Source: Galbula dea
Lineage: Eukaryota; Chordata; Aves; Piciformes; Galbulidae
Length of the DNA stretch: 64,000 bases
Assembly (NCBI GenBank): GCA_013399015.1
Contig: VWZX01009068.1
Coordinates: forward strand, 738,816-802,815
Reading direction: 5' to 3'
The translations under genes and the position numbers were made by a program. Shown piece after piece: positions 37,901 to 50,613 of the stretch (within the stretch, counting starts at the first letter, position 1; each line of letters starts with the position of its first letter). Under the pieces are notes generated by a model. The model was not told the DNA's origin. It searched no databases and worked only from the letters and a program-made list of their open reading frames with translations.

Positions 37901-38295
37901 GGGCTCCCTCTGGTGACTAATTGAACACCTGCAAATTCACAAAGCTTTTAATCAAAGACTGAAGCCTGATGGATCAAAGCAGGCACCTGCCTGCAGGAGG
38001 ATGCCACATCCTTCTATGTTTCTGTGTGTGTATAAATTCCATAAAACCCTGAGTAATCCACAAACCCAAGAGGCAGTCACCTATTTTGTACAAAACTCTG
38101 GGCTTGCAGTTTGCATTCTAATGTTCTGTAATCATTAAAGACCACTCACTCTAGGTAAGCAACACAAGGCTGGAATTACAGTTTTCAAGTCAAGTCAATG
38201 ATTTTTGAAACCCCATTTTCTAATGAAAAACACAAGGCAGAGATGAGAAAGAGAGCCAGCACTGCCATGCCAAAACATTCTGTAGTTTTCTAGAA
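31967..38295. other. Non-coding DNA, no recognised element
   Basis: This 6.3-kb stretch contains a polypurine run at about 32290-32331 and an ATT run near 32632-32645. Open frames reach 97 codons and have no recognisable domains. Confidence 0.5.
37903..37917 (-). promoter_or_regulatory. CTCF-like motif
   Basis: The minus strand reads GTCACCAGAGGGAGC, which agrees with most core positions of the CTCF consensus (CCASYAGRKGGCRS). A motif this short occurs by chance, so function is unproven. Confidence 0.25.
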
Positions 38296-38399
38296 TGTTT
38301 CATTGCAAAGTAGCTCTGTGGAAAAGGATCTGGAAGTCCTGGTGGGCAGCAAGTTCACTGTGAGCCAGGAATATGCCCTTGTGGTCAAGCAGATCAGTA
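38296..38399 (+). mobile_element. CR1 LINE ORF2 fragment
   Basis: The plus strand encodes S-S-S-V-E-K-D-L-E-V-L-V-G-S-K-F-T-V-S-Q followed by A-L-V-V-K-Q, clearly the CR1 ORF2 segment that normally reads S-V-E-K-D-L-G-V-L-V-D-x-K-L. Only about 100 bp remain. It is cut off on the right by a CR1 in the opposite orientation. Confidence 0.88.
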
Positions 38400-38640
38400 C
38401 CTGGGGTGGATTTTGGAGATCATCTCATCCAACAACCCAGCTAAAGCAGAGGCACCCAAAACAGGTTGCTCAGGATTACCTCCAGAAGGGTTTGGAATCT
38501 CTCCAGAGAAGAAGACTCCACAACCTTTCTGGGCAGCCTGGGCCAGGGCTCTGGAAATCTCAAAGTTAAGAAGTTTCTCCTCATGTTTAGTTGGAAATTT
38601 CTGGGTTCTAGTTTTCATGAGGCAACTATGTGACCAGAAA
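38400..38640 (-). mobile_element. CR1 LINE 3' fragment, opposite orientation to its left neighbour
   Basis: GATCATCTCATCCAACAACC, CCCAAAACAGGTTGCTCAGG, TCTCCAGAGAAGAAGACTCC and TTTCTGGGCAGCCTGGGCC are CR1 3' UTR landmarks read on the minus strand. The octamer tail is not clear at the left end. The match fades past about 38640. Confidence 0.88.
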
Positions 38641-40787
38641 ACATGCAAGAAGCAGTGTTTGATACTGCCTAAGGGACTATTCTTTCAAAGTGGATTTTCC
38701 ACCTTATGTTCAACAGCAGTGTAAGGAAGGGGAAGCAGAACAGGCACAACACTACTAAATCCTTGTCTTATTAAGGCAAAAAAAAAGAGAAAGAAAACAC
38801 GAAACTAAATATGAAAATTGTCTTCACCAGTTGCCATGTTTCCATGTCCTTCTCTCTCAAACACACACACTCTTCATCTTTAATTCCCTACTAGTATGAA
38901 TACTGTTTTCTAATTTAAGCTAAAACTGTCATATTCAAAGTGATTTTAGGCTATCACAGATAATTCATACTGAATGCATTTGTGGAAATGGCTTGGTATG
39001 TCCTGGTTTTAATCAGACATAACCTAAAGAGTTAAAAATGGAAAAGAAGTATGTATTTAAATAAGTATCATGAAAATCAAGAAAACATATAAAAAGATAT
39101 ATATAACTATATCTTGAGGCACTATATTGAATGGTAAGAAAGTAAACATTTCTTATTTAACCAAGTTTAAGCTTTGCTGTTTTGTTTTTTTTTTTTCTGT
39201 GAGAATATATATTCAAAACCATTCTTAGTAGTTAACAAGAGAAGTTTTCCTGTTTAAAGCTAGAAATCTTTACAGGATCCCATTAAATTCAAACAAAATT
39301 CAATTAATTTGGGAAGCTTTTCTGAGAGGGAAAAAACCTCATACCTTTGCCTGTCTTGTCTTTGATACTGAAGTTTTAGTGATGACAAAAACTTGGAAAA
39401 AAATGGTAATCTGATCTTTGGCTGTTTCTTTTTGGTGCCACTTTGAGGATGCTTCATTCTTTGTACCTGGTCACTGCTGCCTTCCTTAAAAGAGCTGAGA
39501 GGATGAATAGACTAAGAAATGATGAGAATAATACTGTAGTTTGGAGATGAAACTTTCCTTTAGAGTCTGAAGAGAAGAAAAGGTATTTCCTGCTTTCATC
39601 TTTTTACTGGCATGGCTCCTTTCTGGATGGTGTTGGTAGCCTCATTAGCTTAAGAAATTTCTTAATGCCAGTGCTGCTGTGCAATAGCTGGTTTTATTCC
39701 TGTGAAAGGAAGCTCTGGAGCATCTTTAAAATTCAGAGGTGTTACTCTTTCTTGTGTTAAGAAGGTATTCTGAGATTTCTTTAGGTATAACAAAACTGGC
39801 AGGAGTTAAGGCTGTTTCTTAGATGATCAAATGTGCTTGCTTTTTTATATATATGTTTTAGTTTTAGAGTAGACTTTTAAGCAGTCAGGTAAGGTGTGGC
39901 TGCTTTTACATTTTTGCTTTTAGTTCATCTGTGTGTGTTTACTTGGTTTGTTTTCTTGAATACTGTCTCTACTATCTCCACTTTCCTTCTTGTTATGGAA
40001 TTGTCTGTTGATGTGTATTCATTCTCCATTTCTTTTGTAATGACACAAACTATACATTCACATGAAGACTGGAACATTTAGTAAGGGGGAGTGCTGAATA
40101 GAGCAACTCCTTTGACTGCCATTATACTCTTTCACTTGTCAGAAGTAAAGGAAAAGCATTATGCCCTTGGAAATATGTAGCTTCAATAGAGGAAGTAAAA
40201 TTGATGGTGCACTAACTTTGTAGTTCTTTGGCATTTATTTTCTTTTCCCTTTCTTCTAATTCTATCTTGAAATTTTAGAACTGTGCCTACTGTGCTCTTG
40301 TTTCAGCAAAACCAAAGATGCAGTAAAGGGAGAGTAAACAGTTGTCATATTTAGAATTCTGCTTTTTTTCCTTCCAGTAGAAATAAGGTGGGATATTGAC
40401 CCAGTGTACTTTCAGTAAACCTAAATTAGAAATTAGGAGTCTGCAGCCCATGTGTGGTCAGTGAAGAACTCTTAATACTTAAGTGTGCCCAGTTATTCTC
40501 TGTATGCCCCAGTAATGATGTAGAAAGTCTAGGTTTTTAGTTAAGACATCTTAGGCAAGTTAAATGATAGGAGCTCCTGCTGCTGTGACTTGGCAGTTCA
40601 CACTGATGTTGGTGTCTGTGAGACAAAAATCTTAAATAGTTTTGAAAAAAACCTAGAATGATTTAACTTGAGATTTCTTTTCTGCTTTTTCAAGATGAGT
40701 GAAGGATTTGGTATTCTGGCCTTTTAACATGGTTACAATCCAGAAAAAAATCTTTCCTGGCTCAGACTCTCCTGAAATGCATCAGAA
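38641..40787. other. Non-coding DNA, no recognised element
   Basis: Short poly-A and poly-T runs occur near 38778-38790 and 39183-39197. No exon or repeat family is recognised. Confidence 0.5.
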
Positions 40788-40853
40788 GAAACCAGATGAC
40801 CCCCAGAGGTCCTTTCCAACCCTTACTGTATAGTGATTCTGTAATTCTGTAGC
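40788..40853 (+). mobile_element. Minimal CR1 LINE 3' tail
   Basis: GATGACCCCCAGAGGTCC, TTTCCAACCC and GTGATTCTGTAATTCTGTAG form the last 65 bp of a plus-strand CR1. No upstream CR1 sequence is recognised, so it is an extreme 5' truncation. Confidence 0.85.
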
Positions 40854-42627
40854 CTTTGGGAAGAGAGAATCTTGAAACACAGGCCATCAAGTTGACCCTA
40901 GGATTAAGAATCATTTAACCTACATTTATCTTTAATGTGAATATTAACAGATCAGTCACCTCTGTACAGATATTTAAGAGAAATAGGCACTTCTGACCTA
41001 TCTTAAATGTCTCTGTTAGGGTGTTGTGATGAGATGTGATGTGATGTGTGCAGTTTCTCTCCATAGGCATAGAGAGGATTTCTCTAAGACCTCAAATATA
41101 TCACTTTATTTTCCCATGTCTTAGCTTAATATGGGTTTATGGTCTTTCTTGTCCCATGTTTTCTTCTCTTGCATAAGTAGATTGCAGCATTTTCTCCTCT
41201 TGGGGCTTATCAGTGTGTTTTTTCCTTTACTTAAAAACATGTTTCTCTCAATATAAACAATGGAGATGGAGGATCTGCCTTTCTGCTGCAAGGTTAAAAT
41301 ACTTCTGAACTTCATAAACCTCTGCTGTTGACTGCACAGCAGAATAACACTGTCCCTTCATGTGTGGGTTTTTTCTTTCAAACATTTTTCTGTTATTATG
41401 ACAATGTCTCAATATGATGGTTTCAAAATGAAAGATGTTGAGAGAAAAAACAAATGAGAGAACTATTTCTATCTTTAAAAAGAGCTGTATGTATACCCAG
41501 ATGTATAAAAATCTCAAGCATCATGTTCCAGCACAGAAAATGCTTAAATATGTGGTTATAATTATCATTCTGAAGTGATGCTTTTAGTTAAAAATCAATG
41601 ATCTGAAGTAATGCTTTGAGATAGTACAATGCTCACTTGAAAGTTTGTTCTCCTAGGTGAGACCTTTGCTCAACATATATCTTTCAAGGAAGATTTAAGT
41701 AAAGCAGATGTGCCTCCTATCTGCTCTGGTTTTATTAGAAAGAATGGAGAGATACTTTTTAAAATTTTTTCCCCAAAATTAGAGGGTAGAGGCATCTACT
41801 GGAGTTGGAGTTATGCAAATTAAAGACATTTTCTTTTTAGCTTTTCTAAGGTGAAATAACTGCTCTTGAGAAAACATTTTTTCATTCTGTGATCTTAAGG
41901 TCTAGGGGATGGGCCAGAAACATGATCCATGTTTTGTAGTAAAGCTGCCCTGTTTTCTTCAAAACAGTTTTTAGGAAAAGGGAGAGATACAGTAAGAAAA
42001 ACATGGGTTTGTATCTTCATCATAGGGTCTTTGCCTGGTTGGATGGGGAGACTTTAATTGACTTCCTTCCATGGTTCATTCTTTCTACATAGTGTAAACT
42101 CTAGACTATTGGGTCTAAAAGAAAAGGAAAAAATCATAAGATTTCATCACCCTCATCCATCACCAGAGCTGCCAGCCTAATATTTCCAGTACATTCCTGG
42201 CACTTCCCTGAGGCTAAGGGAAGAAGCTTGTCTTCAGCGTGTTGGTTGAACACTGCTCCATCAAAGCTAACTAGTGACACCATCTCTGATATCACAGCTC
42301 TGCTGAAGACTGTCAAGCAAAAGAGAACAAGTGGTCATGTTTGCCTAACAAAGCATCCTCCTTAAATCCTGACTGGTGCCTAAGAGATGGAGCAAAGCAT
42401 GGTGGTGTTCACAAGGAGATCTATGTTTAGCTCTTGTATTGGTAGTTTTTATATGTCCCCCCATCCAGAAGGTGCTTGCTTAGACAGTCCTCAGGGATCT
42501 GGAGTTGGTGCCAAATACCTAAAAGGTGCAATTGCACTCTTCAGGCATCCAAATCTTTTTGTGTATGTGGCCCCTGAGACACTTTATGGACAAACCACCT
42601 TTTGTAAAGCAGTATTAACTGAAGAGA
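40854..42627. other. Non-coding DNA, no recognised element
   Basis: A short GATGTGAT-type repeat lies near 41027-41050. No exon or repeat family is recognised. Confidence 0.5.
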
Positions 42628-42718
42628 AGTAAAGATCCTTGTTCAAAGAAGCCCAACAAGTTTCTTGCAGAGCCAGGAAGAGAACTCCATTGTCCTATAC
42701 TCCAACCACCAGCTGCGA
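42628..42718. mobile_element. Probable ancient MIR/CORE-SINE-like relic
   Basis: The order CTTGTTCAAAGAAGCCCAAC, TTTCTTGCAGAGCCAGGAAG, AGAACTCCATTGTCC and ACTCCAACCACCAG parallels the well-known amniote block CTTGCCCAAGGTCACACAG...GCAGAGCTGGGAATAGAACCC...CTCTAACCACTAG. Many differences make this an old and tentative assignment. Confidence 0.45.
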
Positions 42719-43647
42719 CTTATTGTTTCTCCTGCCTGTTTATAGATGATGCATTTATTTGTTAGCTGCTTGCTTGAAGAAGGTCAGATGATAAGCTAAA
42801 CATGTGAAAGGAAATCCAACATACTCAGAAGAAAACAATGTACACAGGAGATTCGCAGCTCTCACTTAAAAGAAGGACAGATAAGAGAATCATGGGGCTG
42901 ATGCCACCTCCACAAACATGCAAATTCCTGAAGCTTTTTAAAACATGGCAGTATAATTCCTCTTGTTGTCTCTCTGACAGCTTTAAACCACATAATCTGT
43001 GTCTTTGTTCCCCAAGCTTTTCTTCTTTACTTGAGCATTGCCTTTTATTTGAAATCTGTGTGGCTACATGGAGGAGAATAAGCACAAGATGTGGTCCTTA
43101 AAGCTGTTGTCTCACGTTGCCAAGTAACAGGGGAAAGAAGATGGTCTCCTTTCCAGGGAGAGAGGAAGCATGAAAGTGCTTCTATGAAAGAATCATAGGT
43201 AGGAATTTGGATGTGCATATTTAAAGAAAAAAACAGTTATCAAAAGTGAATGATAAGAATGTACAAGAAACTTACCTTAAGAAATGTAGCATGAAATAGC
43301 TCCTTTTGCTTCCCCTGTCTAGCTCATAACCCTTCTGTCAAAGCAGAGATGACCTGTGCTTTTAAATGTTTGCATATGCATAGCCCCACTACAATCCATG
43401 TCTATGGCATCTCTGTGTGTCATTTGTGGTACAGCAAACCACCTGAACTTCTCCCACTTTGAAGGAAATAACAAGAGGAAATGGCTAAATCTGCTAAGAT
43501 CAACCACCTGATCTTCCTATTTTCTTATGTGTTGCTTTGCAACCCAAATGCAGTCATGGGATTATGTCTTCATTACATGCCACTGACGTAAAAAAAGAAC
43601 ACTATTAACATTAATGAGTTCTAGGTGAATATTTCTGTGCTCATTTT
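42719..43647. other. Non-coding DNA, no recognised element
   Basis: Nothing recognisable lies between the MIR-like relic and the next CR1. Confidence 0.5.
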
Positions 43648-43960
43648 TCATGGAATCATGGAATGGTTTGGGTTGGAAGGGTCCTTTGAAGGCCACCTAG
43701 TCCAACCCCTCGCTGTCAGCAGGGACATCTCCAACTGGATCAGGTTGCTCAGAGCCTCCAACAACCTGACCTGGAATGGTTCCAGGGGTGGAACATCTCC
43801 CACTTTTCTGGGCAACCTGGGCCTGTGTTTCCCTACTCTGATTCTAAAAAACTCCTTCCTTCTATCTAATCTAAATCTCTCTCTTTCAGTTCAAAACCAT
43901 CACTCCTTTCCTACAGGCCCTGTGAAGTACTGAAAGGCCAGAATAAGGTCTCTCACTTCT
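43648..43960 (-). mobile_element. CR1 LINE 3' fragment, well preserved
   Basis: It begins TCATGGAATCATGGAATGG, then GGTTGGAAGGGTCCTTTGAA, CACCTAGTCCAACCCCTCG, GATCAGGTTGCTCAGAGCC and TTTCTGGGCAACCTGGGCC, the full order of an avian CR1 3' UTR on the minus strand. The match continues to the GAATAAGGTCTCTC block. Divergence is moderate. The copy is about 310 bp and 5'-truncated. Confidence 0.93.
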
Positions 43961-44548
43961 TTTCTTGTAGTTACTTCTCCATATAACACCTGGAATTAAT
44001 TTAATCTTTAAAAAAAAATAATAAAATAACAAGAAGTCTGTTTTATATGTACACACATAGATATTTAACATATAAGTTCTCATTAATGACTAGTATTATT
44101 AAGCATATGGGAGAAACAATGGCAACCAAATGTAGAGACACAGCCACTTTCTCTGGAAGCATTCTTATCTGGGCCTGTCCTTTCAATGACTCTTTCTTTT
44201 TGTTGGCTTTTCTGTTGTAGAGCCCAGAGAAATGTGTGCTATGCAGTGCAGAAACTGAACCCAATTACAATGCTGCCATTTAGAGGCATTCTGCACCCCA
44301 GGGGGCACAGTGTCCTATTCAGAAACTTCACAGAATCTAGAGCTGTAAACTGAATCTCTGATCCAGTGTGACTGGTTTTGCAGACCCTTTTACCTTCTAA
44401 ACCTTCCCTTGACAATACCTTGCGGGAACACATACTTGCAAAGATGGTGGATGTGGTGCCCTGTGGATACCCCTGTCTCTTCTATCCACCCACTACCCTC
44501 ATGAAAATACCAAGAGCAAGTAACACTGCATTTCTTGAGGTGCTGCAA
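43961..44548. other. Non-coding DNA between two CR1 copies
   Basis: No exon or repeat is recognised. Confidence 0.5.
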
Positions 44549-44958
44549 AGATGAGTAAGGACTTGAGGCATCTTTCATATGTGGAGAGAGCTGAGACAGT
44601 TCAGCTGAAGAAGAGAGAGCTCCGTGGGATCTTAACAGTACCTGGTGAGGGGAGGAAAACCAAGAGAGAGTCAGACTCTTCTCAGTGATGCTCAGAGCCA
44701 GGAAAGAGGCAATCAGCATAATCTGAAATCTAGGAAATTCCATTTAAATGCAAGAAGAATCTTTTTTATTGTGTGTCTGTCATCAAACACTGCTGTGGGT
44801 TGCCCAGAGTGGTAGTGGAGTCTCCATTCTTTCACATTCTCAAAATGCAACCGAACACAGCCCTGAGCAGTAAGGTCTAGCTGGCCCTCATTTGAGCAGG
44901 GATGTTTGGACTAGACAACCCTCAGAAGTTCTTTCCAACATCAGTCATTCCTGTGATG
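44549..44958 (+). mobile_element. CR1 LINE 3' fragment
   Basis: Plus-strand CR1 landmarks occur in order: GAGAGAGCTGAGACAGTTCA, GAGAGAGCTCCGTGGGATC, TGGGTTGCCCAGAGTGG, GTGGAGTCTCCATTC, TTTGAGCAGGGATGTTTGG and ACTAGACAACCCTC. The end is TTCTTTCCAACATCAGTC before a decayed tail. Stops and indels show that the ORF2 portion is dead. Confidence 0.88.
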
Positions 44959-47900
44959 TTGTTTTGGCATCTATGAGGGGTGATAACCTTTTAGACAGCC
45001 TCAGCACAGTACCAGGTGCCAACTGAAGAATTCAGCAAGAATATATGAATATCAGATACAGAAAACACTTTGGATGTCAGACTCATTCTGGAAAGTACAG
45101 ACAGAGTGTCATGGCTACACAGCATGCTGTCAAACACATGCAGAAAAGCAGCTGGAAATGGACAGGAATCCCATTCTCTGCAAGTTAATTCAGAGCTATA
45201 GTAATGACAGCAAACACATCTTTTTCCCAAGGAGGAGAGATAACCAGGTTGGCATTGCCTTTTTTGAATGATTATTTTCTCATTCTTATAAAACACTACA
45301 AGTATAAGCTGTGTATAAGGCACACCTGCCCTTGGAAAAGTGAAGTTTTGTACTAAGCTTGAAAATCACATTGAAATTCATGCCAGCCAATGGGGTTCTT
45401 TATGAATTGCACACTATTATATACTACTATATTTATTTAATATTCTATTAGATAAAACAAGATAGTCTGAGGACAATGGCTGCTATGGCTAAACTGTCAG
45501 CCACCAAGAGAAGGTGACCTTTCTCACTTCTCCTGCTCAGAGGAGTCCTTCTGTCATGCTATCCTTTAAAGGATCCATGTGCATCCATGTGCAAGAGAAA
45601 GCACCATTTGTTCCAGAGGAAAATTCTTCCCAGGAGCATGAGAACAGATAAAGAAGTCTGGAAGCTCATGGGCTCTAGCTTATGTTTTGGTGCTGCTTAT
45701 TTTACTAAGACACTTTGAGGACAGAGTCCTTCATTCAGAACCAATTTCAAGATGTCAGCCAAAGAAGATGCATTCTGAATAATGTCTCGTTTTGAAGGTT
45801 TTTTTTCAGCTATTACTTGCTTTAAGGCAAAAAATGAAAGTAATTTAAACCCCACTCCACACCTCCCTGATACAAGAAAATTTCCTTGCAAATCATTATC
45901 ATGAACTGTGTGGGATTTCCTATGCTCTGGGCTTATTCTGGGATGTTTCACAACAGAACCTCATAGAGCTCCATCAAGGCCAAAGGATTAACATCAGTTT
46001 AAACCAGATGAGGATTATTACAGAGAAAGAGTAAAAAAGCAAAGGTCTTTCATCATAAGAAAGAATTTGAAAAGATGGTTTCTTAGGAGCAATTTTTTAT
46101 TTCTTTTTGTCCCTCACCCCCACCCTTCCTCCCCATTCCCTGGAGTTTTCCCTGTTCATTTTGAGTGCTTAGGCACTTTTATGAAATACTTACTTTGTAC
46201 TACATTTATTCATAATTCTTTTACATTTACTGTAATTAAGTCTTTATTGATTTGACACAAACCAACAGCTGCATTTCACTATGGAAGTCAACTGAAAAAT
46301 ATATGCCATCTACTAAACATGGACAATACATTTGAGAGTGCAGATGACATGTATTAAACTCTCTTATCATTTTTGTTCCTCTTCAAGCACAGTATCAATT
46401 ACATATACATACTTGCAGCCAGAGCTTCTACTTGATAGACAGCACATAAAGTCTTTGCAGTACAATGAACTATAAACAACTAGCTACACTCAGATCCACT
46501 TTAAATAGGGTTTTGTATTAAGAGAAATCTTTGATGTGGAAATTATATTTCATTTGAAATTCATCCTCTTAACATGATTGGCTTGGTTTTTGGAAGCAAT
46601 ACTTTTGTACTTTATTTAGCAGATTAATTCACTGGAATACATAGAGAAGTAACCAGTTCTGAACAGCATTATATGTTATGGATATAGGGGGCATAATAAA
46701 CTCCAGGGCTTCAGAGAGTCCAGGACCCTTCCCAAAACTATACCACTTCAAGTACAGGACTGACCATGCTATCTGCTCCTCCTGGGCTCTGGAGACAGAG
46801 CTGATCACACACCCCATTAAGGAAGGGACCAGTAAATAATAGGAAATCTTTATTGGAGTGACCTGGAAGGGAAAATGTAAGGAAAAGTTGGTTTGTTGCC
46901 CGTGTGTGAACCAGGATACAAAGATTTTATGGCATTCTGTGAACAAGTGAGTTATTCCTCATAAATGGGTGAGGAAGTGCTTTATACATGGATAAAATGA
47001 AACCCTGTGCAATGGAGCAAGGATAGAAACAGCTGGTTCCTGAGGCCAGAGTACCAGAGGGTACTAGGGTATTTGTCAAATAAGCCAAATATTTACCAAA
47101 TTACTAGAAGAGTTCTCTGGAAGTCTCAGATGAGGCTTAACAGATATGAAAGTTCAGCCTCCAATCACCTATTTAAAGAAAAATGTAGTAAGAAATCTTG
47201 ACATACATATATCCCTGGTAGCAAGCACTGCTTTTGACCCACACCCTTCAGAAAGCCTGACATGGTGAAACCACTCACTCCTATGTTGGGACTCTGTCCC
47301 CTGGCTGACATAGCCACAGGCAAAGTCCTGATTAGGCTGTAATTACCATGCTTATGTGTAACCAAGTAATGAATTTGTCTTATGGAGTAAATTTTGCACA
47401 TTAGCATGTCTAAAATATGTATCTGGGAATATGGATGACACAAACCCATTACATCACATAATATCTGCCTAAGCTTTGGCCCTCCACGAAAGGGTAAAAC
47501 CTCATTTTTTCAGTTCCTGCTGAAATTTGGATACCCTGGTTTGATTTTTAAACTTGCTAAAATGTAACAAAGCATATTTATATTTATTTTTTCCTAGCAG
47601 ACTGTTTGCAAATACTCTCCTCCTTTTCCAATTATCTTCATTCTTTCTAACAGCAAATCCACCAACAGTTCCAGGCAATCTAGAGAGGATGCTTGCACAG
47701 TACAACAAAAGGAAAATAACAGTAGAGAAATTGCTTTACTTGTAGAAGGGAAGACTCCTGGTTTTTATATTATTAAACCAAACATCACTTATCACTGTGG
47801 AAACAGTGAAAGAAGTATTTCTCCCTCCTCCATACTTTTCTTGTCCCACCCTCCTTCACAGAATGAATCTTCCTATTCAGGCCCCATACCTGAATGCTTC

Positions 47901-49829
47901 TGCTAATAGAATAATTAGTTTCCAAGGCATTGCTGATTAAGTTAAACACTTATAAATATTTATAACACTTTGCATAATATCCAGAGATAAAAAAAGGAGA
48001 AAATTAATGGTGAACCCTCTTCTATAAGTTCAGGGTTTTTTACATGCTCTAACTAGTAATAGGAAGGTTTAAATGTAGTTGTCATAGTAACAGGGCAACA
48101 TAACTTTTATCAACTGCAGCTACTATTTTATAATAATGGAGTAATTTTCACAGCCTTTGATTTTGCTTTTTCAGGTTGTGCTTGCACCAATCTTATGCTG
48201 GCAAGAAGCAAGGTGCAAAAAGTCTGTGGGGTTTTTTATCCCCAAGCTTTCTAATAGGTTCACAAACAGATTGAGAACATTTAATTCAGATCCCTGAAAC
48301 AGGCATTAGAGCTCCACAAACAGCTCCCTGCTTGAATGATGTGTATGTCACCGAGGCACCAAGGTTACCTACATAATCCGTGCTCAGCACCTCTCAAGGG
48401 TGATGCTGTGCCTCTATTGCTGAGTAGGAAGCCACCTACACAGTGGGAAATGCCAAGCAGAAGGATCCCTTTGAGCTCTTACCCCTCCTGAGTCTATAGA
48501 TCTATACATACAAAACTGGATTCATCCCTGCAAACTGCAGGTGTTTAGCAGAAGGAACCAGGTTATAACACATAGAAACAGTGCTATAGTGTTTGAGAAA
48601 AAGGTTTGATTTTTTTCCCCTGCTTTTATTAATATAAAAGATTTTGAAGTGTGTGCATATGTATATGTACAATAAGCATATAGATGCCATCATAAATCAT
48701 CAGAAAATAATATTTTTATTTTGGCTGTAGTACATTTTGTATAGGCATGAATCCTTTTATTAATAAAAGGACAGGTCCAGGAGGAACTATGTCTAAGTGA
48801 ACTTACATATAAGAACTTCTCTAGCTGACATACATTTGCAGTCAATGGTTTATAGTCATAAAGCCATAAGAAGTGCTAAACACAAACAAACCACACTGAA
48901 GAAAAACCCTGTTTTTTAAACCTGTGATCATATCAGAAAATTAGTGATTTCCTCCTTCTCCTTAGTTTTCTAAGTCTTTCCATGGCTTGAATCTTATTAT
49001 TCTGGTATACTTGGATTTTTGCTACTAGATCTCTATAAATGGAGTTCTTATAGCAGAATCAGGTGGTCCTTATAGCATCTGTGACACACAGTCTGCCTCA
49101 CAGGGTTGCATACAAACTCTTAAACAAAAAGTAGATATACAAACTGTTTAAATAAAAGGAAATAAAACCCAGTCATTCTGGACTAATGAGATGATAGAAA
49201 ACTAGTGTATCACATATGACTATAGACTGCCTCTAAGTTTATGGTTGCTTTTGATATCAAAGTAAAACTGCTCTGCATTAATAAGATCCCTTTGGATTCA
49301 ACTTCTGAGCCTTTGTAACAACCCAGTTCCGAAGAATTTAGATCAGGAGAGAGTGCTAGTCACTAGGGAGGGCAACCAATAAAATGACAGATTTCTTTTT
49401 TAAAATTGTTTATCTACAGTGCCTATTCCCAGATGTTTTTTTCATTTATTAGTATCTTTTCCCCCTTCTCCTTTGCAGCATAGTTTGCATTCACTATGCA
49501 GCAGAGATGAAAATCATTTTAAAGTTACCCTACTTCTTCACACAAGCACTGAGTGAAATAATCAAGAAGTTATAAAGGCACAGAAGTCAACATATCCAAT
49601 TCATGCCACAAATACTAATCAGGGCTAGCTACAAACCTGGAAACAACTGTGGTGTGCTTTAGAGTGTCCTAACTGTATGTTGCATGTAGTAGTACTTCCA
49701 TGGAGAACACTACACCTCTCCTGACTGAGCCAAAGCATCCAAACTAACTGGAGATTGCAAGAAGCCTACAGGAACCTGGATCTAGTTTAAAAGAAGCAAA
49801 AATTGGCTTCATGGCAACTGCTGCTTTGC
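44959..49829. other. Non-coding DNA, no recognised element
   Basis: A short tandem ATCCATGTGC occurs twice near 45572-45592. Open frames reach 110 codons and carry no recognisable motif. No repeat family is recognised over about 4.9 kb. Confidence 0.5.
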
Positions 49830-50613
49830 TGATGGGCCAAGGACAATTATATAAGGCTCAAAAAGACCAAGTGCCAGGTACTGCACTTAAGTTACCACAA
49901 CCCCATGCAATGTTACAGGTTTGGGCAGAGTGGCTGAAAAGGTGTCTGGTGGAAAAGGACACAGGGGTGTTAGTCAACATCCAGCTGGATATGAGCCAGC
50001 AGTGTGCCTAGGTGGCCAAAAAGGCCAACAGCATCCTGGCTTGGATCTGAAACAGCATGGCTAGCAGGACAATGATTTTCCCCCTGTACTTTGCACTGGT
50101 GAGGCCACACCTCAAATCCTGTGTTCAGTTTGGGCCTCTCGCTGCGAGAAGGACACTGAGGTGCTGGAGTGTGTCCAAAGAAGAAGAATGAAGGTGGTGA
50201 AGGGTCTAGAGAACAACTCTTGTGAGGAGTGGCTGAAGGAACTGGGACTGTTTGGTCTGGAGAAAAGGAGGTTCAGGAGAAACCTTCTTGCTCTCTATGT
50301 GAAGGGAGGCTGTAAAGAGGTGAGGGTTGGTCTGTTCTCCCAGATAACAAGCGATAGGACAAGAAGAAATGGTCTCAAGTTGCACTAGGGTAGGTTTACT
50401 CTGGATATTAGGAAAATCTTCTTCCCTAAAAAAGTTGTCAAGCCCTGGAACAGAGTTTCCAAGGAAGTCATGCAGTTACCATCCCTCCTGGGAGGATTTA
50501 AAAGAGGGACATGGTTCAATGGTGACCTGGCTGTGATGGGTTAATGGTTGTACGTGATGATGTGAAAGGTCTCTTCTCTTCCAACCTAATGATTCTATGA
50601 TTCTACGATTTTA
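49830..50613 (+). mobile_element. CR1 LINE with long ORF2 C-terminal part and intact tail
   Basis: This is about 780 bp of plus-strand CR1. It starts near GGCCAAGGACAATTATATAA, runs through the ORF2 C-terminus and ends with TTCCAACCTAATGATTCTAT and a GATTCTACGATTTT tail. The frame at 50161-50388 encodes L-E-C-V-Q-R-R-R-M-K-V-V-K-G-L-E-N, then E-L-G-L-F-G-L-E-K-R-R-F-R-R and L-F-S-Q-I-T-S-D-R-T-R-R-N-G-L-K-L, the standard C-terminal ORF2 blocks. In-frame stops (for example within the block equivalent to Q-C-A-Q-V-A-K-K-A-N near 50008) show that it is inactive. The clean tail makes it one of the better preserved CR1 copies in the window. Confidence 0.95.

Noticed and set aside
43625..43933. 102-codon plus-strand frame
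   Set aside because: It lies over a minus-strand CR1 3' UTR and is an antisense shadow of the repeat.
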